A stretch of DNA of 64,000 nucleotides. Origin: RUG11462 sp045539315. Lineage in GTDB: Bacteria > Bacillota > Clostridia > Oscillospirales > Acutalibacteraceae. The DNA lies in assembly GCA_045539315.1 (NCBI GenBank), contig JAZQFC010000010.1, forward strand, positions 1 to 64,000, in the 5' to 3' direction. Below the pieces are notes generated by a model, which was not told the origin of the DNA, did no database searches, and saw only the letters and a list, made by a program, of their open reading frames with translations. Below are positions 50,810 to 58,961 of the stretch, piece after piece (position 1 is the stretch's first letter; every line of letters begins with the position of its first letter). The position numbers and the translations under genes are program-made.

Positions 50810-51445
50810 ATGACAAAAAATCAAAAGGCAGTCAGCGTGGTAGAGGCGTTAGAAAAAAGATATCCAGAAGCGACTTGCTCATTAGTTGCCGAAAAACCAC
50901 ACGAATTACTCATAGCCACAAGACTTTCTGCACAATGCACAGACGCACGCGTTAATATAGTAACTAAGCCTTTGTTTGAAAAATATAAATCGGTTGAAGA
51001 CTTTGCTAATGCAGATGTTAGTGATGTTGAAAATATAATTCGCTCTTGTGGGCTTTATAAAACCAAAGCGAGAGATATCGTTAAAATGTGTCAGCAGATT
51101 ATAGAAAACTTTGATGGTAAAGTGCCGGATAGCATAGAAAAGTTGACAACGCTTTCTGGAGTGGGAAGAAAAACAGCGAATTTAATAATGGGTGATGTGT
51201 ATCACAAGTCAGCAGTTGTAACCGATACTCATTTAATACGCATTTCAAATAGATTAGGGCTTGTTGACACTCGTGACCCTTACAAAGTAGAAATGGCGTT
51301 AAAAAAGATATTGCCACCTGAAAAAAGTTCTGATTTTTGCCATAGAATAGTGCATTTTGGCAGAGATGTTTGCAAAGCGCCAAACCCAAAATGTGAACTT
51401 TGTGAATTAACAGACCTTTGCAAAGAGTATAAATCGAAAAAATAA
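50810..51445 (+). CDS. nth: Endonuclease III
   Basis: 211 residues, the standard length. The HhH-GPD motif is LTTLSGVGRKTANLIMG with the catalytic Lys and DTHLIRISNRLG with the Asp. The [4Fe-4S] cluster loop at the end is C-x6-C-x2-C-x5-C (CKAPNPKCELCELTDLC). It removes oxidised pyrimidines from DNA and cuts the abasic site. RBS TTGGAG. Confidence 0.97.
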   Translation: MTKNQKAVSVVEALEKRYPEATCSLVAEKPHELLIATRLSAQCTDARVNIVTKPLFEKYKSVEDFANADVSDVENIIRSCGLYKTKARDIVKMCQQIIENFDGKVPDSIEKLTTLSGVGRKTANLIMGDVYHKSAVVTDTHLIRISNRLGLVDTRDPYKVEMALKKILPPEKSSDFCHRIVHFGRDVCKAPNPKCELCELTDLCKEYKSKK

Positions 51446-51448
51446 ACC

Positions 51449-51477
51449 TTGACAAAATAATGAATATTATATATTAT
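51449..51477 (+). promoter_or_regulatory. Promoter of the lysine-riboswitch transcript
   Basis: TTGACA, 17-bp spacer, TATTAT, directly after the nth stop codon. Confidence 0.75.
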
Positions 51478-51496
51478 TAATATATAACTTAATATA

Positions 51497-51664
51497 TGGA
51501 TAGAGGCGCGGTAATTATCAGTATCTTCGTGTTTTAGGCAAAAGTGTGCGAAGTGAAAGGAATTATCGCCGAAATCAAAAATTTTTAGCCAAGAATTTTT
51601 GGTTGGTGCATTGCAGAATATGTAATGCATTGTCACAAATGTTTTTTGTGGAGCGCTATCGGTT
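51497..51664 (+). ncRNA. Lysine riboswitch (L-box)
   Basis: The conserved L-box blocks are present in order: GATAGAGGCGCGG, ATCAGTATC, TTTAGGCAAAAG, GTGAAAGGAATTATCGCCGAA, GGTTGGTGCATTG, and TGGAGCGCTATCGG closing P1 with the first block. A terminator follows at 51681-51711 and then a transporter gene. Binding of lysine is expected to favour termination. Confidence 0.95.
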
Positions 51665-51680
51665 TAATTTTTGTAATTAG

Positions 51681-51711
51681 CCACAGTAGTTTCCGCTATT
51701 GTGGTTTTTTT
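51681..51711 (+). terminator. Expression-platform terminator of the lysine riboswitch
   Basis: Stem CCACAGTAG / CTATTGTGG (one G-U pair), loop TTTCCG, followed by seven T residues, 26 bases ahead of the transporter start. Confidence 0.88.
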
Positions 51712-51737
51712 ATTAAATAAAAAGGAGAAATCAAAAA

Positions 51738-53330
51738 ATGAAAAAAAGTAAAATTATTATGTACATCGTAGCAGCAATTGCAGTGCTTGCTGTTGTTGTA
51801 GTATGCGGTGTGCAAGTAGCAGGCGGCGCTACAATTGCTAATACTTTTTGGGCTCTTGTTCCACCAGTAATTGCAATTGCATTGGCGCTTATCACAAAAG
51901 AGGTTTATTCATCTCTCTTTATCGGTATCGTAGTAGGAGGTATTTTTGCCTCAAACTTCAAATTCTTGGGTACTATGGATAATATAGTAAACGAAGGCTT
52001 TATCGCTTCTGTTTCTGGTACTGCAGGTATCTTTATTTTCTTGGTGCTTCTTGGAATTTTAGTTGCTCTTGTAAACAAAGCAGGTGGTTCTGCGGCTTTC
52101 GGTAGATGGGCTCAAAAGAACATTAAATCTCGCGTTGGTTCAATGATTGCAACATTTATTCTTGGCGTACTTATCTTTATTGATGACTATTTCAACTGTT
52201 TAACAGTAGGTTCAGTAATGCGTCCTGTAACAGATGCTAATAAAGTTTCTCGTGCAAAACTCGCATATTTAATTGATGCTACTGCAGCGCCTATTTGTAT
52301 GATAGCACCTATCTCATCTTGGGCAGCAGCAGTTGCAGACTATGCTAAAGGTACAGGTGAAAATGGCTTGTCATTATTCATAAAGGCAATTCCTTATAAC
52401 TTTTATTCACTTTTAACACTTGTATTTATCGTAGCAATTACACTTATGAAATTTGACTACGGTCCGATGAAACTTCATGAGAGAAATGCTATTGAAAAAG
52501 GCGACCTTTATACTTGTGGTGACAAAGCAGAAGTTGCTGAAGAAGAGCCAAATGAGAAAGGTAAAGTAATAGACCTTATTTTGCCAGTTGTTATTCTTAT
52601 TGCTATTTGCGTATTTGCTCTTGTTTATGTTGGTGGTATTTTAGATGGCTCATCATTTGTTGATTCATTTGCTAATACAGATGCAACAGTAGGTCTTCCA
52701 TGGGGTGCATTAATTGCAGTAGTTGTTGCAATTATTTACCTCATTGCAAGAGGCGTTGTTACATTTAAAGAAGCAATGGACTGCGTACCAAAAGGCTTTA
52801 TCGCAATGGTACCTGCAATTCTTATTCTTACTTGCGCAACAGCGCTTAAGAATATGACAGGTTTGCTTGGTGCGAAAGAGTATGTTGCAAATCTTATGAA
52901 AGGTTCAGCAGAAGGTTTGAATATGATGCTTCCTGCTATCATCTTCCTTGTGGCTTGCGGACTTTCTTTCTCAACAGGTACATCTTGGGGCACATTTGGT
53001 ATCCTTATTCCAATTGTTGTATCAATTTTTGAACCAACAAGTGAACTTCTCATTATTGGTATGTCAGCGTGCCTTGCAGGTGCAGTTTGTGGCGACCACT
53101 GCTCACCAATTTCAGATACAACTATTATGTCTTCTGCGGGTGCTCAATGCAACCACGTTAATCACGTTTCAACACAATTGCCATATGCTTTAACTGTAGC
53201 AGGTATTTCTTTTGTAGGTTTTGTTTTAGCAGGTTTAATTCAAAATATTTACATTGTTCTTCCTGTAATGGTAGCAGTAACAATTGCTGTATTGTTTGTT
53301 CTTAAATATACAGTAGGCAAAAAAGCATAA
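51738..53330 (+). CDS. NhaC-family transporter, predicted lysine transporter (LysW-like)
   Basis: 530 residues with about 12 hydrophobic helices. It falls in the Na+/H+ antiporter NhaC superfamily: GILVALVNKAGGSAAFGRWA, LGVLIFIDDYFNCLTVGSVM, APICMIAPISSWAA, GTSWGTFGILIPI, and GDHCSPISDTTIMSSAGAQC. Such proteins under lysine riboswitches have been proposed to be lysine transporters (LysW) rather than sodium/proton exchangers, and the upstream L-box supports that here. RBS AAGGAG. Lysine import is inference from regulation. Confidence 0.88.
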   Translation: MKKSKIIMYIVAAIAVLAVVVVCGVQVAGGATIANTFWALVPPVIAIALALITKEVYSSLFIGIVVGGIFASNFKFLGTMDNIVNEGFIASVSGTAGIFIFLVLLGILVALVNKAGGSAAFGRWAQKNIKSRVGSMIATFILGVLIFIDDYFNCLTVGSVMRPVTDANKVSRAKLAYLIDATAAPICMIAPISSWAAAVADYAKGTGENGLSLFIKAIPYNFYSLLTLVFIVAITLMKFDYGPMKLHERNAIEKGDLYTCGDKAEVAEEEPNEKGKVIDLILPVVILIAICVFALVYVGGILDGSSFVDSFANTDATVGLPWGALIAVVVAIIYLIARGVVTFKEAMDCVPKGFIAMVPAILILTCATALKNMTGLLGAKEYVANLMKGSAEGLNMMLPAIIFLVACGLSFSTGTSWGTFGILIPIVVSIFEPTSELLIIGMSACLAGAVCGDHCSPISDTTIMSSAGAQCNHVNHVSTQLPYALTVAGISFVGFVLAGLIQNIYIVLPVMVAVTIAVLFVLKYTVGKKA

Positions 53331-53346
53331 TAAATTATAAATAACA

Positions 53347-53392
53347 AAATAGACTGTCTTTCAACAAATGTTGTTAGGCAGTCTTTTTGTTT
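53347..53392 (+). terminator. Intrinsic terminator after the lysine transporter
   Basis: Outer stem AGACTG / CAGTCT with an inner CAACA / TGTTG helix, followed by TTTTTG. Confidence 0.75.
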
Positions 53393-53448
53393 GCCCCTTA
53401 ACGGTTCGGGGGCAGTAGTATATTATATGAGCATAACCTTATCTATTA

Positions 53449-54126
53449 TTAATCTTCTATCTCAAGTTCTTCAATTGGATTAACAAATTTACCATCTTTT
53501 TTTACTGCAAAATGCAAATGAACTTCTTCAGCGATTTCGCTCGGAATATCGCCAACTGTACCAATTTTTTGACCAATTTCTAAAACATCGCCTTTTGTTA
53601 CAACGATATTTTTAAGTCCACAATAAAACCCTAAAATATTGTTTCCGTGGTCAATTACAACCGTATCGCCTAAAAGTTCATCATAATAAACTTTTTTAAC
53701 CTTGCCTTTACCTGCAGTTGAAACAGAAGTTCCGGTTTTCGCGGCAATATCAATTCCTGAATGTAATCTCCAGTCGCCATAAGTTTCAGAAAACTGAAGT
53801 TTATCACTAGAAAACTCTTTTTTAATTGTACCGCCAACAGGCATAACAAAATGATTTGCAACTATATTAGTTGTAGTAGGTTTTTTGGTTGTAGAAGAGG
53901 GAGGCACAGTAGTGGTTTGCGTTGTTGTCTGTTTTGTAACGTCTGTTTTGTTCTTCCTGATTTCCACAACAGACTGTGTTGTAACAGAAGTGTTGTTGTA
54001 TAAATCATTTGTGTTTTTGGCCGCCGAAATTGCACCGATAACCAGTGCAACCAAACAAACAACAAGTGAAAAATACATTCCTGCTTTGTTTGAATTAACC
54101 CTTCCCGTTTTATGCTCGTTTCCCAT
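53449..54126 (-). CDS. M23-domain membrane protein, SpoIIQ-like
   Basis: 225 residues. A single membrane helix (MYFSLVVCLVALVIGAISAA) lies at residues 17-37, then a Thr/Ser-rich linker (about 45-90) and a LytM/M23 domain: FVMPVGGTIKKEFS, WRLHSGIDIAAKTGT (H-x3-D zinc ligands) and EEVHLHFAVKKDG (H-x-H). The architecture and length fit SpoIIQ, the forespore half of the SpoIIQ-SpoIIIAH channel; clostridial SpoIIQ keeps the zinc ligands, as here. A general M23 endopeptidase is the alternative. Convergent with the lysine transporter. Confidence 0.75.
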   Translation of the reverse strand: MGNEHKTGRVNSNKAGMYFSLVVCLVALVIGAISAAKNTNDLYNNTSVTTQSVVEIRKNKTDVTKQTTTQTTTVPPSSTTKKPTTTNIVANHFVMPVGGTIKKEFSSDKLQFSETYGDWRLHSGIDIAAKTGTSVSTAGKGKVKKVYYDELLGDTVVIDHGNNILGFYCGLKNIVVTKGDVLEIGQKIGTVGDIPSEIAEEVHLHFAVKKDGKFVNPIEELEIED

Positions 54127-54363
54127 AATTCATTCTGCCTTTCTTAATTTTTCAATGATAGTTTTGACCGATTTTCAAAATTTATTCACAAATAAATCAA
54201 ACAAAGGTCAAATAAAGTCAAATTGTTCACAGTTTGTTTACATTTAAACTATTGACAATACAAAAATATCGTGTAAAATGAACATAACGAACAAAGATAT
54301 GGGCATAATTGTTAATGTGTGTTCCAACTTTATTCCAAATACTTTATGAAAGGGAACTAACTA

Positions 54364-54918
54364 ATGAGCGAAGAAAAACGCGAAGTTGTTGAAAATGAAA
54401 CTGAAGTTTCAAAAGAAAGTTCAGTTGAAACAAAAGCAAAAAAATCAAAGTCAAAAAAAGATGATAAATTAGTTAAAGAGAATGAAGAGTTAAAAACTCA
54501 ACTTCAAGAAACTAAAGATATGTTGCTTAGAACTGCGGCAGAGTTTGATAATTACAAAAAGAGAGAAACTGCTGCAAAAGAAAAACTTTCATCATTTGTT
54601 AAAGGTGAAACTTTAAAAGCAATTTTGCCTTCACTTGATAACATTCAAAGAGCGTTATCGGCAGATGAAAATTCTGAAGGTTATGCGGCTGGTGTTTCAA
54701 TGACTATTAAAGGTTTAATTTCAGAACTTAACAAACTTGGTCTTGAAGAAATTAACCCTGTTGGCGAGCTGTTTGATGTTAATTTTCATATGGCAGTTAT
54801 GCGAGTTGAAGATGAGTCAGTTGGCGAAAATATTGTAACCGAAGTTTTGCAAGTAGGTTATAAAATAGGCGAAAATTGTTTGCGTCCTGCTATGGTAAAA
54901 GTCGCAAATTGCGATTAA
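54364..54918 (+). CDS. grpE: Nucleotide exchange factor GrpE
   Basis: 184 residues. The N-terminal 60 residues are charged and disordered; a long coiled coil (ENEELKTQLQETKDMLLRTAAEFDNYKKR) and the C-terminal beta domain (ELNKLGLEEINPVGELFDVNFHMAVM) follow as short elements, ending LRPAMVKVAN. GrpE exchanges nucleotide on DnaK. No hrcA gene and no CIRCE element precede it; a TTGACA/TAAAAT promoter lies at about 54254-54281. Confidence 0.96.
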   Translation: MSEEKREVVENETEVSKESSVETKAKKSKSKKDDKLVKENEELKTQLQETKDMLLRTAAEFDNYKKRETAAKEKLSSFVKGETLKAILPSLDNIQRALSADENSEGYAAGVSMTIKGLISELNKLGLEEINPVGELFDVNFHMAVMRVEDESVGENIVTEVLQVGYKIGENCLRPAMVKVANCD

Positions 54919-54970
54919 TTTATAAAAACATTATTTAAAGATTATATTTTCTAAAAAGGAGATTTTTATT

Positions 54971-56803
54971 ATGGGTAAAATTATTGGTATTGACCTTGGT
55001 ACAACAAACTCATGTGTTGCAGTTATCGAAGGTGGCGAGCCGGTTGTAATTGCAAATGCAGAAGGTTCAAGAACAACTCCATCTGTTGTTGGCTTTGGTA
55101 AAGACGGCGAGAGAATGGTAGGTCAAATTGCAAAACGTCAGGCTATTACTAATCCTGACAAAACTATCGCATCTATCAAAAGAGAGATGGGTACAGACTA
55201 TAAAGTTAAAGTTGATGGCAAAGATTACACTCCACAAGAGATTTCTGCTATCATTTTGCAAAAATTAAAAGCAGATGCTGAAAGTTATCTTGGTAGCCCT
55301 GTAACAGAGGCAGTTATCACTGTTCCTGCTTACTTTACAGATGCTCAACGTCAAGCAACTAAAGATGCTGGTAAAATCGCAGGTCTTGAAGTAAAACGTA
55401 TTATTAATGAGCCTACTGCTGCAGCACTTGCTTATGGCGTTGATAAAGAGTCAGACCAAAAAGTAATGGTTTATGACCTTGGTGGTGGTACATTTGATGT
55501 ATCTATCATTGAAATGGGCGATGGCGTTCAAGAAGTACTTGCTACTGCAGGTAACAACCGCCTTGGTGGTGACGATTTTGACAAACGTGTTATGGACTTT
55601 ATCGTAGCAGATTTCAAGGCTAAAGAAGGTCTTGATTTATCAGGCGATAAAATGGCTATGCAAAGAGTTAAAGACGCTGCTGAAAAGGCTAAAATCGACC
55701 TTTCAGGTGTTACACAAGCAGATATTAACTTGCCATTTATTTATGCAGATGCAACAGGTCCAAAACACTATGAAGCAACATTAACTCGTGCTAAATTTAA
55801 TGAACTTACTGCAGATTTAGTTGAAGCAACAATGGTTCCTGTAAGACAAGCGCTTAAAGATTCAGGTCTTTCTGCTTCTGAAATTAATAAAGTATTGATG
55901 GTTGGTGGTTCTTCAAGAATTCCTGCTGTTAACGAAGCAATTAAAAACTTCCTTGGTAAAGAGCCATTCAAAGGTATCAACCCTGATGAATGTGTTGCAG
56001 TTGGCGCTGCTATCCAAGCAGGCGTACTCGGTGGTGATGTTAAAGGACTTCTTCTTCTTGATGTTACACCACTTTCACTTGGTATTGAAACAATGGGTGG
56101 CGTTTCAACAAAAGTAATTGAAAGAAACACAACAATACCTACTAAAAAATCACAAATTTTCTCAACAGCGGCAGATGGTCAAACTTCTGTTGAAGTTCAT
56201 GTATTACAAGGTGAGAGAGAATTTGCTAAAGATAATAAAACACTTGGCGTATTCCATCTTGATGGTATCGCTCCTGCACCTCGTGGAATTCCACAAATCG
56301 AAGTAACATTTGATATTGATGCTAACGGTATTGTTCATGTATCTGCAAAAGATAAGGGTACAGGTAAAGAACAAGCAATTACAATTACTTCTAACACTTC
56401 AATGAGTAAAGAAGATATTGAAAAAGCAGTAAATGAAGCAGAGCAATATGCTGAAGAAGATAAAAAACGTAGAGAAGCAGTTGATGTTCGTAATAATGCA
56501 GACCAAATGGTTTATCAAGCAGAAAAAACATTAACAGACGCAGGCGATAAGATTTCAGAAGATGATAAAGCGCCTGTAAACACTGCAATTGAAGCGCTCA
56601 AAGAAGCACTGGGCGGTGAAGATATTGAAGTTATCAAAGCAAAACAAGAAGAACTTCAAAAAGCGTTATATGCAGTTGCTGAAAAACTTTATCAACAAGC
56701 ACCACAAGGTGATGCAGGCGCTCAAGGCCCTGATGCAAATGCTGGTGGCGCACCAGAAGATAATGTTTATGACGCAGAATTTACTGAAACAGACGAAAAC
56801 TAA
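54971..56803 (+). CDS. dnaK: Chaperone DnaK (Hsp70)
   Basis: 610 residues. ATPase domain begins GKIIGIDLGTTNSCVAV; VYDLGGGTFDVSI and IINEPTAAALAYG are standard Hsp70 signatures, as is VLMVGGSSRIPAV. The substrate-binding domain follows (LLLDVTPLSLGIET), then a lid and a Gly/Ala-rich tail. It refolds proteins with GrpE and DnaJ. RBS AAGGAG. It is 52 bases after grpE; 191 bases of structured sequence separate it from dnaJ. Confidence 0.98.
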   Translation: MGKIIGIDLGTTNSCVAVIEGGEPVVIANAEGSRTTPSVVGFGKDGERMVGQIAKRQAITNPDKTIASIKREMGTDYKVKVDGKDYTPQEISAIILQKLKADAESYLGSPVTEAVITVPAYFTDAQRQATKDAGKIAGLEVKRIINEPTAAALAYGVDKESDQKVMVYDLGGGTFDVSIIEMGDGVQEVLATAGNNRLGGDDFDKRVMDFIVADFKAKEGLDLSGDKMAMQRVKDAAEKAKIDLSGVTQADINLPFIYADATGPKHYEATLTRAKFNELTADLVEATMVPVRQALKDSGLSASEINKVLMVGGSSRIPAVNEAIKNFLGKEPFKGINPDECVAVGAAIQAGVLGGDVKGLLLLDVTPLSLGIETMGGVSTKVIERNTTIPTKKSQIFSTAADGQTSVEVHVLQGEREFAKDNKTLGVFHLDGIAPAPRGIPQIEVTFDIDANGIVHVSAKDKGTGKEQAITITSNTSMSKEDIEKAVNEAEQYAEEDKKRREAVDVRNNADQMVYQAEKTLTDAGDKISEDDKAPVNTAIEALKEALGGEDIEVIKAKQEELQKALYAVAEKLYQQAPQGDAGAQGPDANAGGAPEDNVYDAEFTETDEN

Positions 56804-56994
56804 CCGTGAGCCACGGTAGGCGAAAAATAACCGACAGATGAGTTCTCGTTATAGTTGCAACTCGTCTTCGACCCAAAGCATTCACTCGTATTGTGGGTGT
56901 TAAGAGTTTATTTAAATAAAAAGTAGGGGCGACCCTGAGTGGTCGCCCGTTTGCTGTAAATTGATTAACTTTACATATATTAGGAGTTGGAATA
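56804..56994 (+). other. Structured dnaK-dnaJ intergenic region
   Basis: 191 bases without a gene. Nested inverted repeats include ACCGTG / CACGGT (56802-56818), AGATGAGTT / AACTCGTCT around 56836-56869, ACCCA / TGGGT around 56872-56900, and a GC-rich hairpin GGGCGACC / GGTCGCCC (56927-56948). The last has no T tract, so it is not a simple terminator. Could be an mRNA processing or repeat element. Confidence 0.5.
56927..56948. repeat. GC-rich palindromic element
   Basis: GGGCGACC and GGTCGCCC form an eight-bp perfect stem around CTGAGT. It is GC-rich in AT-rich surroundings and resembles small palindromic repeats that I recall from other gut clostridia genomes; no second copy is in this window. 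Confidence 0.45.
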
Positions 56995-58158
56995 ATGGCA
57001 GATAAGCGTGATTATTATGAGGTTTTGGGTGTAGATAAAACCGCAGATGACGCTGCAATAAAAAAAGCATATAGACAACAGGCAAAAAAATATCACCCAG
57101 ACTTGAACCCGGGTGACAAAACTGCCGAAGCAAAATTCAAAGAAGTCAATGAAGCTTATGAAGTGCTTTCCGACTCTGAGAAAAAATCTCGTTATGACCA
57201 GTTTGGTCATGCAGGCGTTGACCCTAATTTTGGCGCCGGCGCAGGCGGTGGCTCACCATTCGGCGGTGGTTTCGGTGGATTTGGCGATTTTGGCGATATC
57301 TTTTCTGATATTTTCGGCGGCGGTTTTGGTGGTTTCGGTGGCTCTGGCAGAAGAGCAAATCCAAATGCTCCAAGACGAGGCGCAGATACCGCGGCGAGAA
57401 TTACCATTTCATTTGAAGAAGCGGCAAAAGGTTGTACTAAAAACATAAAAGTATCACATATTGAAACTTGTTCAACTTGTGGGGGCAATGGCGCTAAACC
57501 TGGCACATCTCCAAAAACTTGTCCTGTATGTAACGGAACAGGCAGTCAAGTTGTGCAACAAAGAACACCTTTTGGTGTTGTGCAAACTCAAACAACTTGT
57601 AGCCGTTGTAGTGGTAGCGGTAAAATTATTGAAACACCTTGCGAAAAATGCTCTGGCAAAGGAAGAGTCAGAATTACAAGAGACCATACTGTTAATGTAC
57701 CTGCCGGTATTGATGATATGCAAATGCTTAATGTTCGAGGACAAGGCGATGCAGGTGTAAATGGTGGACCAAACGGCGACCTTCGAATTGAAGTAACTGT
57801 TAGACCACACCCGATTTTTGAAAGGGAAGGTTTTGATGTTTACTGTGAAGTACCTGTTACATTTGTTCAAGCGGCTTTAGGCGCAGAAATTTCTGTGCCA
57901 ACTCTTGATGGTAAAGTTAAGTTTAAAATTCACGAAGGTACTCAATCAGGCGATGAATTTAAACTTACAGGCAAGGGTATTAAGCGAATTAATGGTAGCG
58001 GTAAAGGTAATCAATATGTTAAGATTAATGTAGAAATACCAAAAAATCTTAATAAAGAGCAAAAAGAAATTTTAGAAAAGTTTGAAAGTATTTCAAATGA
58101 CAAAAACTATAAAAAGCAAAAGAATTTCTTTGAAAAATTAAAAGATATGTTTGATTAA
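56995..58158 (+). CDS. dnaJ: Chaperone DnaJ (Hsp40)
   Basis: 387 residues. J domain 1-70 with H-P-D at 34-36, then a Gly/Phe-rich linker (GGGFGGFGDFGDIFSD...). The zinc region has four motifs: CSTCGGNG, CPVCNGTG, CSRCSGSG, CEKCSGKG. The C-terminal substrate-binding domains follow (VNVPAGIDD, GDLRIEVTVRPHPIFERE). Start ATG with AGGAG upstream. It stimulates DnaK ATP hydrolysis and delivers substrates. Confidence 0.98.
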   Translation: MADKRDYYEVLGVDKTADDAAIKKAYRQQAKKYHPDLNPGDKTAEAKFKEVNEAYEVLSDSEKKSRYDQFGHAGVDPNFGAGAGGGSPFGGGFGGFGDFGDIFSDIFGGGFGGFGGSGRRANPNAPRRGADTAARITISFEEAAKGCTKNIKVSHIETCSTCGGNGAKPGTSPKTCPVCNGTGSQVVQQRTPFGVVQTQTTCSRCSGSGKIIETPCEKCSGKGRVRITRDHTVNVPAGIDDMQMLNVRGQGDAGVNGGPNGDLRIEVTVRPHPIFEREGFDVYCEVPVTFVQAALGAEISVPTLDGKVKFKIHEGTQSGDEFKLTGKGIKRINGSGKGNQYVKINVEIPKNLNKEQKEILEKFESISNDKNYKKQKNFFEKLKDMFD

Positions 58159-58162
58159 AATA

Positions 58163-58197
58163 AAAAAGTCTATCTCGAAAGAGATAGACTTTTTACT
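58163..58197. terminator. Bidirectional intrinsic terminator
   Basis: Fourteen-bp perfect stem AAAAAGTCTATCTC / GAGATAGACTTTTT with GAAA loop between convergent dnaJ and the next gene. Confidence 0.9.
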
Positions 58198-58203
58198 TAC
58201 TTA

Positions 58204-58854
58204 TTAATAAGGTTTTGTCCAGAATTGACAGTTAATCCAAACTTCAATTTTAGCCAATTGTTCTTCTGTTAATGTCATACCGCCATAATTATCTTTTTTA
58301 AATGCAGATGCCAATTGATAAATTGAACGAGCATTGTTATTAAAATCATTGTTGTAATAGTTTGCATAAGAAATAGTTTGATTACCGCTCTCATCAGTTA
58401 CAATAGCGTATGCTCTACCAACAAAAGGTCTTGCTTTGTTACCATTATCATAACTATAAGAATTTGATTTTTCATTGATATTAACAATTGAACCTACAAT
58501 GCCCGAAAAAGTATTTTCTTCATAATATTTTGTAGCCTCAAATTTAACAGTAACATATTTTGAAGAATCTAAATCAAAAGTTAAATCTTGATAAGTATTA
58601 TCAGAATTTTTCAATAAATCTTTTGGTGCAATGATAGTACCAAGTTCAACAGTATAACCTGCTTCTCTTAAAGAATCAACTTTCTCTGTATCAACTTGAG
58701 CATAAAAACGAATACCATTTTTCTCGTTAAGACGAATAGCAGCGCCTTCTATCATATTCAACTCAACAGTTGTATCCATTTCAGCAATAGCGCCGATTCC
58801 TAAAGTTGTAACCATCATAATTAATACCACTATAAAACTTAATAATCTCTTCAT
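58204..58854 (-). CDS. Secreted protein of unknown function
   Basis: 216 residues with a signal peptide (MKRLLSFIVVLIMMVTTLGIGAIA). The mature part begins VELNMIEGAAIRLNEKNGIRFYAQVD and includes GTIIAPKDLL and RPFVGRAYAIVTD. I recognise this G-A-x-I-R-x-x-x-x-x-G-I-R-F-x-A segment as a recurring module in large surface proteins of gut clostridia, but its function is not known to me. Here it occurs alone. No cell wall anchor is visible. RBS region is AT-rich with AGGAG near the start. Confidence 0.7.
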   Translation of the reverse strand: MKRLLSFIVVLIMMVTTLGIGAIAEMDTTVELNMIEGAAIRLNEKNGIRFYAQVDTEKVDSLREAGYTVELGTIIAPKDLLKNSDNTYQDLTFDLDSSKYVTVKFEATKYYEENTFSGIVGSIVNINEKSNSYSYDNGNKARPFVGRAYAIVTDESGNQTISYANYYNNDFNNNARSIYQLASAFKKDNYGGMTLTEEQLAKIEVWINCQFWTKPY

Positions 58855-58961
58855 AAAAAAACTCCTGTTTATTATAATATATTATTATACATCATTTTCT
58901 TAATTAAATCAACTGACAAAACCAACAATTTTATTAAAATTAATTTAGTTAAAAAGTATAA

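Noticed and set aside
50525..50824. Leftward 99-codon ORF in the nth upstream gap
   Set aside because: Extremely Phe/Leu/Lys/Ile-rich, no ribosome site, covers the nth promoter and direct repeats; looks like chance in AT-rich DNA.
54127..54250. Sigma F promoter for the SpoIIQ-like gene
   Set aside because: GGTCAAAAC resembles a sigma F -10 but mismatches key positions and has no correctly spaced -35.
54200..54363. CIRCE element ahead of grpE-dnaK-dnaJ
   Set aside because: No TTAGCACTC-N9-GAGTGCTAA or close variant is visible.
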